A DNA stretch of 43,287 nucleotides from Oscillochloris sp. (GTDB lineage Bacteria > Chloroflexota > Chloroflexia > Chloroflexales > Chloroflexaceae). Shown here one piece after another: positions 39,047 through 43,287 of this stretch. Each line of letters starts with the position of its first letter. Position 1 is the stretch's first letter. The stretch covers positions 1 through 43,287 of the forward strand of contig JAAUQO010000020.1 of NCBI GenBank assembly GCA_012032775.1, written 5' to 3'. The position numbers were made by a program, and so were the translations under genes. The notes below the pieces were generated by a model that worked only from the letters and a program-made list of their open reading frames with translations, did not search any database and was not told where the DNA came from.

Positions 39047-40234
39047 ATGCGAAATACTGAACCAATGAATTCCACAAACATTCCCGCCGGGTTTGAAGCC
39101 ATGATTCCGGCGATGGCGGAGGGCCAGGGGCGGATTTTGGCGGCGCTGCACAAGTACGGCGTGGCATATGCGCCCTATCCGGCGCAGTTGCCGGCCGCGC
39201 ATTCTGGTGGTCGTGCTGCCGCTCGCGCCTACCCGATGCAGGGTATCTTGAAGTACCACGGCCTTGCCGACTGGGCGCAGCGGATCGCCTATTTGCCCTC
39301 GATTTCGATTAACAACGCCGCCGCTCACACCATCACCGCTGTGACATTCGATCCTGAACTTGCCAGCGACCAGGCCCGGATCAACGGAGTCGCGGCCACT
39401 GGTCGTGAGTTGGAGCGCGTGGCACAGGTGCTCGATGCGGTACGAACGCTGGCCGGTGTACACAGCCGTGCAACGGTGGTATCGCGGAATGTGGTGCGGG
39501 CCAGGATTGTCGGCAAGGGTTTAGGAACCAGTGCGTCGGGGGCGGCGGCGTTGGCGACGGCGGCGGTAGCTGCGTTGTTCGGCCCCGATCTGGCCGGCAA
39601 CCATCGCTTTCTGAGTTCGCTCGCCCGCCTGCTGGCCGGTTCGGGTTGCCGCAGCGCCGCCGGCGGGCTGGCGCTCTGGCTGAGCTATCCCGGTGTCGCG
39701 CATAAGGAGAGCTTCGCGCTACGGCTCGATCAGGCCGGCCAGTTGGAAGATGCGGCCCTGATCACGATCCCGATCGACTCGCGGGTGGGCCTGAAGACCG
39801 AGGCGGCGCATCATGATGCGCCCAATAGCACGTTCTTCAAAAGCTGGATGCTCAGCCGAGCCGACGAGATCATCGAGTGTATTGCGGCTGCACAGCGCGG
39901 CGACTGGCGCACGATCGGGCAGTTCGCCGAGTTGGACAGCATGCGCTTGCATGGCGTGACGATGTCGGGTAGCCGTGAGCAGAAGCTGATCGGCTGGGAG
40001 CCGGAGAACATCACTATCTTCCGCATGTGCAACGATTTGCGGGCGGCGGGGGTGCCGGTGTACGCCAGCACCGATACCGGGCCGACGGTCGTGCTGATCA
40101 GCGGACGCAGCTACGTGCCGCAGATTCTGGCCGCGATCGAAGAACTCAATCTGGGCCTGGAAGCGGTGGTTTCCGGCATCGGTGGGCCGGCCGAACTGGT
40201 GGACTTCGACGCGGCGATTGGGGAAATTGCGTGA
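39047..40234 (+). CDS. GHMP-family (di)phosphomevalonate decarboxylase
   Basis: A 395-residue ATP-dependent decarboxylase of the mevalonate pathway (389 if ATG 39065 is used). Motifs: GILKYHGLADWAQRIAYLPS (matching the LIKYWGK region of MvaD), the phosphate loop IVGKGLGTSASGAAALATAA, GSGCRSAAGGLALW with the Arg-Ser pair, and ASTDTGPTVVLISG, holding the position of the catalytic Asp. It is longer than classical MvaD (about 320-330) and has His in KYHG where MvaD has Trp. Roseiflexus is known to have a phosphomevalonate decarboxylase working with isopentenyl phosphate kinase, so the monophosphate is a serious candidate substrate. It begins 3 bases after guaB and is probably co-transcribed. Confidence 0.82.
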   Translation: MRNTEPMNSTNIPAGFEAMIPAMAEGQGRILAALHKYGVAYAPYPAQLPAAHSGGRAAARAYPMQGILKYHGLADWAQRIAYLPSISINNAAAHTITAVTFDPELASDQARINGVAATGRELERVAQVLDAVRTLAGVHSRATVVSRNVVRARIVGKGLGTSASGAAALATAAVAALFGPDLAGNHRFLSSLARLLAGSGCRSAAGGLALWLSYPGVAHKESFALRLDQAGQLEDAALITIPIDSRVGLKTEAAHHDAPNSTFFKSWMLSRADEIIECIAAAQRGDWRTIGQFAELDSMRLHGVTMSGSREQKLIGWEPENITIFRMCNDLRAAGVPVYASTDTGPTVVLISGRSYVPQILAAIEELNLGLEAVVSGIGGPAELVDFDAAIGEIA

Positions 40235-40236
40235 TA

Positions 40237-40263
40237 ATGGGCGACGCTACAATTGTCGCCCAT
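40237..40263. terminator. Hairpin between convergent decarboxylase and ychF genes
   Basis: ATGGGCGAC (40237-40245) pairs perfectly with GTCGCCCAT (40255-40263). It fills the 36-base gap between the two stop codons and probably serves as a bidirectional terminator, though no strong T-run is present. Confidence 0.55.
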
Positions 40264-40270
40264 CATCAGA

Positions 40271-41352
40271 TCAGACATTAAACAGGAAGTGGCAAATATC
40301 GCCGTCTTTGACAATGTAGGTTTTGCCTTCCATCCGCACTGTACCGACCTTCTTGGCATCGACCATACTGCCGGCGCTCATCAGGTCGTCGTAGGCGACG
40401 ATCTCGGCGCGAATAAAGCCGCGCTGAATATCGGAGTGGATCGCGCCGGCGGCTTCGACGGCGGGGGTTTCATGCGGGATCGGCCAGGCCCGTACTTCGT
40501 CGGGGCCGGCGGTAAGAAAACTGATCAATCCCAACAAATCGTAGCTGCGACGAATCACCAGATCGCGTGCCGGCGCCGTGATGCCCAGGTCTTCCATAAA
40601 ACTGGTTGCATCAGCATCATCGAGTTGGGCCAGTTCGGCCTCGATCTTGCCACAGACCGGGACGACGGCGCTGTTGCGGAGCGGATAGGTGATGCTGGGC
40701 GGATTGTTGATCGCGTCTTCGCCGATATTCGGCACCAGCAGCAACGGCTTGGCCGAGAGGAACTGGTAGCCGCGAATCATGCGCTCTTCGTCGGCGTTGA
40801 GTTCCTGATTGCGGATTGGTTGCTCGTTCTCAAGCCCGCTCTGCAGGCGATCGAGCAGATCGCGCTCGGCGATCCGCAATTCCTTATCTTTGGCCGACAT
40901 CTTGGGGATCTCCGCGTTCAAACGGCTGAGCCGGCGCTCGATGATCGCGAGATCGGCGAAGGCCAACTCAAGATCGACGCGGCGATGTCGCGTTCAAGAT
41001 TGACCGAACCATCAGGATGCGGCACACTTTCATCAGCAAAGGCGCGGGCAACATGTAATAATGCATCGGCGCCGGAGATATAGTTCAGCAAGGCCGGCGG
41101 CAGCCCGCCGCCCTGCCGTCCGCCGCCCGAGATCCCGGCTACATCGACATACTGCACATCGGCGTAGGTGATCTTGCGCGGCTTGAACATCTGGGCGAGC
41201 ATTTCGAGCCGCTGGTCGGGAACCTTGACGGTGGCAAGGTTCGGTTCAAGCTGGCCCGACGAGTACGCCGCCGTCTCGGCGGTAGCGCGGGTGAGCGCAT
41301 TGAAAACGGTTGTTTTTCCACTATTCGGCAGGCCGATAATTGCGATTTTCAT
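40271..41352 (-). CDS. ychF: Redox-regulated Obg-like ATPase YchF (one frameshift near 40978)
   Basis: Translation-linked P-loop ATPase of the Obg group. N terminus MKIAIIGLPNSGKTTVFNAL (Walker A), then the YchF-specific PNLATVKVPDQRLE and DVAGISGGGRQGGGLPPALL. The frame breaks after LERDIAA and resumes with AFADLAIIERRLSRL; one missing G in GCG(G)TCGATC restores AAVDLELAFADL. A NIGED loop (LLLVPNIGEDA) and a C-terminal TGS-like domain (GFIRAEIVAYDDL, ending EGKTYIVKDGDICHFLFNV) complete it. The repaired length is about 360 residues, the usual size. Starts at ATG 41352. Confidence 0.93.
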
Positions 41353-41383
41353 AGCATATCCTGGTATTGTCAAAAGCGTCGCA

Positions 41384-41412
41384 AGTATAGCGCGAGCACG
41401 GGTGACGTGCAA
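41384..41412 (-). promoter_or_regulatory. Promoter of ychF (minus strand)
   Basis: Read on the minus strand: TTGCAC, 17 bases, TATACT. The predicted start near 41377 gives a leader of about 25 bases. Confidence 0.55.
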
Positions 41413-41462
41413 ACTCCGCAAATCTTGACGTTCGTACCCGTGCCGTATCGACCTGATTTTCG

Positions 41463-41468
41463 TATAAT
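41463..41468 (+). promoter_or_regulatory. -10 element upstream of sigma factor gene
   Basis: Perfect TATAAT, about 100 bases before the ATG at 41577. A TTGACG at 41425-41430 is too far (32 bases) to pair with it, and no other -35 is good. It may depend on an alternative sigma factor. Confidence 0.35.
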
Positions 41469-41576
41469 AACGGTAGCTTCAACGGTTACGGGTATGGAAC
41501 TTGCAACGCTTCACTACCCGTCGGCGTCATATACGTAGCATAGGTCGGCAGGCCTTGTGCGCGAATATAGGTACTC

Positions 41577-42202
41577 ATGGTGGTTGCTCAGGGTGATCTG
41601 CACGAACTGGTAGCGCGTGCACAACAGCGCGATCCAACGGCGATTAGCGAGCTGTACAGCCGCTACGCACATCACATCCTGCGCTACCTGTACCTGCGAG
41701 TTGGTGAACATGAGTTGGCGCAAGATCTGACTCAGGAGGTCTTCATCAAGGTTATCAACGGGATCGCGCGCTTCGAGTATCGCGACGAGAAGGCGTTTTA
41801 CGGCTGGTTGTACACGATCGCCGGGAATGTGTTGCACAGTCATCGCCGCCGTCGCCACTTGCCGGTGGCGCCGCTGGACGATGGCAGTCAGCTCGAAGAT
41901 CAGCGTAGTGCCGACGATGTCCAGGCGGTTACCGAGCGGATGGCCTTGCAGCAGGCTTTTGATCAACTTACCCGGGATCAGCAGCAGGTGCTCAGCCTGC
42001 GTTTTTTTCCGATTTGAGTAATAGCGAGATCGCAGGGAAATTGCGCCGTACGGAAGGTGCGGTGAAAGCAATTCAGCATCGAGCGTTGCAAAGTTTGCAG
42101 CGGATTATGCGCCGCGAACACGATGCTGTTGAGGCGCGCCACCACGCAGCAGTTGTAGAATCCGAGCACTCGCCGATCAACTCACCCGGAGGACGCTCGT
42201 AG
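41577..42202 (+). CDS. Sigma-70 family (ECF-like) RNA polymerase sigma factor (one frameshift near 42005)
   Basis: Region 2 reads ISELYSRYAHHILRYLYLRV, HELAQDLTQEVFIKVINGI and AFYGWLYTIAGNVLHSHRRR, typical for core and -10 binding. Region 4 is split: DQQQVLSLRFF then TGA at 42015-42017, continuing one frame lower as SDLSNSEIAGKLRRTEGAVK and AIQHRALQSLQRIM, the helix-turn-helix for -35 binding. One T missing from a seven-T run (42002-42008) restores RFFSDLSNSEIA. The repaired length is about 208 residues. Followed at once (TAG/GTG) by an anti-sigma-like gene. Confidence 0.9.
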
Positions 42203-43287
42203 TGCGTGTCGAGATCGAACAACTCCTCGATCAGGCACTTGCCCGGCTGAAGGCCGGCGCGAGTATTGAAGAGTGCCTGCGTGAGTTCCCCGAACACGCC
42301 GCTGAGCTTGAACCGCTGTTGCGGACGGCCGAGTTGGTGCGGGCGCAGGCGATGGCGGCTTTGCCGCCTTCGATGGAGGAGTGGCTGGCCCAGGGCCAAC
42401 GTGAGATCACGGCTGTGGCCGAGCGGGTGTATGGCCGCCCGCCCTCGCTCTGGCAGCGGCTGCTCGACCAGTTGAGCCGCTGGCTCGGCGTCTCGCAGTT
42501 TGCGCCGCGGATGGCGGCGGGCACCGTGGGGCTGTTGCTGGCGGTGATTGTGATGATCACCTCGTTGCAAGTGACGGCGGCGGCGAGTTTGCCCGGCGAG
42601 ATGCTTTATGGCTGGAAGCTGCGCAGTGAGCAGATCGGCCTGTCATTGAGCCTGTCTCCGGAGGCGCGCTTCGAGCAGTTGGTCGAGATGATGAGCAACC
42701 GGATCAGCGAGATTGCAACCCTGACGGCGTTGGATGCGCCGGCATCCAACCTGATGGTGTCGCTCGACCAATTGCTGGAGCAGTCGCGGCTTGCTGCGGC
42801 AACCCTGCCCGTCCTGAATCAACCGGAGGCTGTTCAGGGCGTCGAGCAGATGCAACGCCTGTTGTTGCGCGCCGAGAATGAGTTGGCGCAAGCCGAACAG
42901 GTCGATCCGCAGCTCGAGGCCGGTCGGGCCGAGTTGACGGCGATCCGGGCGGCATTGCCCGCTGCTGAACCGGTCGATCCGCTGGTGTTACAGCCGACCT
43001 TCACGCCGACCGCCACTCCTTCGGCGACGCCGACCGTTCCTGCGGAACCCAGCGTTACCGCCGCTCGAACCGTAACCGCAGTGGCTGAGGTGAGCACTGC
43101 CGCCAGCGTATCAACCCCGACGACGCTTGTTCCCGGCTTGCCGCCGACAAGGACGCCGACGCTTAGTGTGACGCCACAGACATCGCGACCCACAACGCCG
43201 ACTGCAACTGCTGCGGCACCGGATTCGGCCACCCGCGTCGCGACGGCACCGCCTGCGCCGACGCTTCGCGCGACGCGCACCCCGGCG
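42203..43287 (+). CDS. Anti-sigma-like / DUF5667-type membrane protein (3'-truncated by window)
   Basis: An open frame from GTG 42203, preceded by GGAGGA (42188-42193), to the window end with no stop (361 codons). The N-terminal 105 residues are helical and cytoplasmic (LLDQALARLKAGASIEECLREFP). One membrane helix (MAAGTVGLLLAVIVMITSLQV, here split as AGTVGLLLAVIVMITS) follows, then an external helical region starting LPGEMLYGWKLRSEQIGLSL, as in DUF5667 proteins. A long Thr/Pro/Ala tail (TFTPTATPSATPTVPAEP and onward) follows. The next-base coupling with the sigma factor suggests it is its regulator; the TP-rich tail is a common Chloroflexota extracytoplasmic linker. Confidence 0.8.

Overview
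The window reads as chromosomal DNA of a filamentous anoxygenic phototroph of the Chloroflexota (Chloroflexales/Roseiflexus-like). Three things support this: genes for the dark-operative protochlorophyllide reductase (bchN, bchB, bchL), two PucC-type (bacterio)chlorophyll transporters, and a nearly complete C5 tetrapyrrole pathway; a mevalonate-pathway decarboxylase; and a WD40/Ser-Thr kinase plus Thr-Pro-rich extracytoplasmic tails, which are common in this phylum. The species call is inference; there is no rRNA gene in the window.

Layout. Positions 1-19145 form one plus-strand tetrapyrrole supercluster: a partial protoporphyrinogen oxidase, two pucC-like transporters, hemA-hemC-hemD-hemB-hemE-hemL, a CoA-transferase in two frames, hemF, then bchN-bchB-bciB-bchL. 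The genes lead from glutamyl-tRNA to protoporphyrin and then through DPOR and the 8-vinyl reductase to (bacterio)chlorophyllide. Mg-chelatase and later steps are not here. Positions 19191-22195 (minus) hold a cytoplasmic histidine kinase and a zinc-ribbon/Ser-Thr kinase/WD40 protein. Positions 22271-25613 (plus) hold a strong promoter, a DsbA-like thiol oxidoreductase and secD-secF. Then come a SAM hydroxide adenosyltransferase, a flippase-like membrane protein, acylphosphatase, a large multi-pass membrane protein, a TPR protein, citrate synthase, 5-formyl-THF cyclo-ligase and a second protoporphyrinogen oxidase, followed by a tandem pair of DUF4491 membrane proteins. Positions 36022-40234 hold guaB, interrupted by a full-size intein at the catalytic cysteine and preceded by a promoter and an intrinsic terminator in its leader, and a GHMP-type (di)phosphomevalonate decarboxylase. 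The window ends with ychF (minus) and a sigma factor/anti-sigma-like pair (plus, running off the edge).

Main highlights: (1) a 452-residue intein with LAGLIDADG endonuclease motifs inserted directly before the active-site Cys of IMP dehydrogenase; (2) a terminator in the guaB leader; (3) dispersed palindromes of the GGCGAA-GCA-TTCGCC type between hem/bch genes; (4) candidate promoters and inverted repeats at hemA and bchN.

Quality caveat. At least nine genes, mostly essential or conserved, are split by single-base frameshifts (first PPO, hemA, hemF, bchN, secF, the flippase, second PPO, ychF, sigma factor; probably also the CoA-transferase). Nearly all behave as one missing base, several in short homopolymers. 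I treat them as sequencing or assembly errors and annotate each gene at full span.
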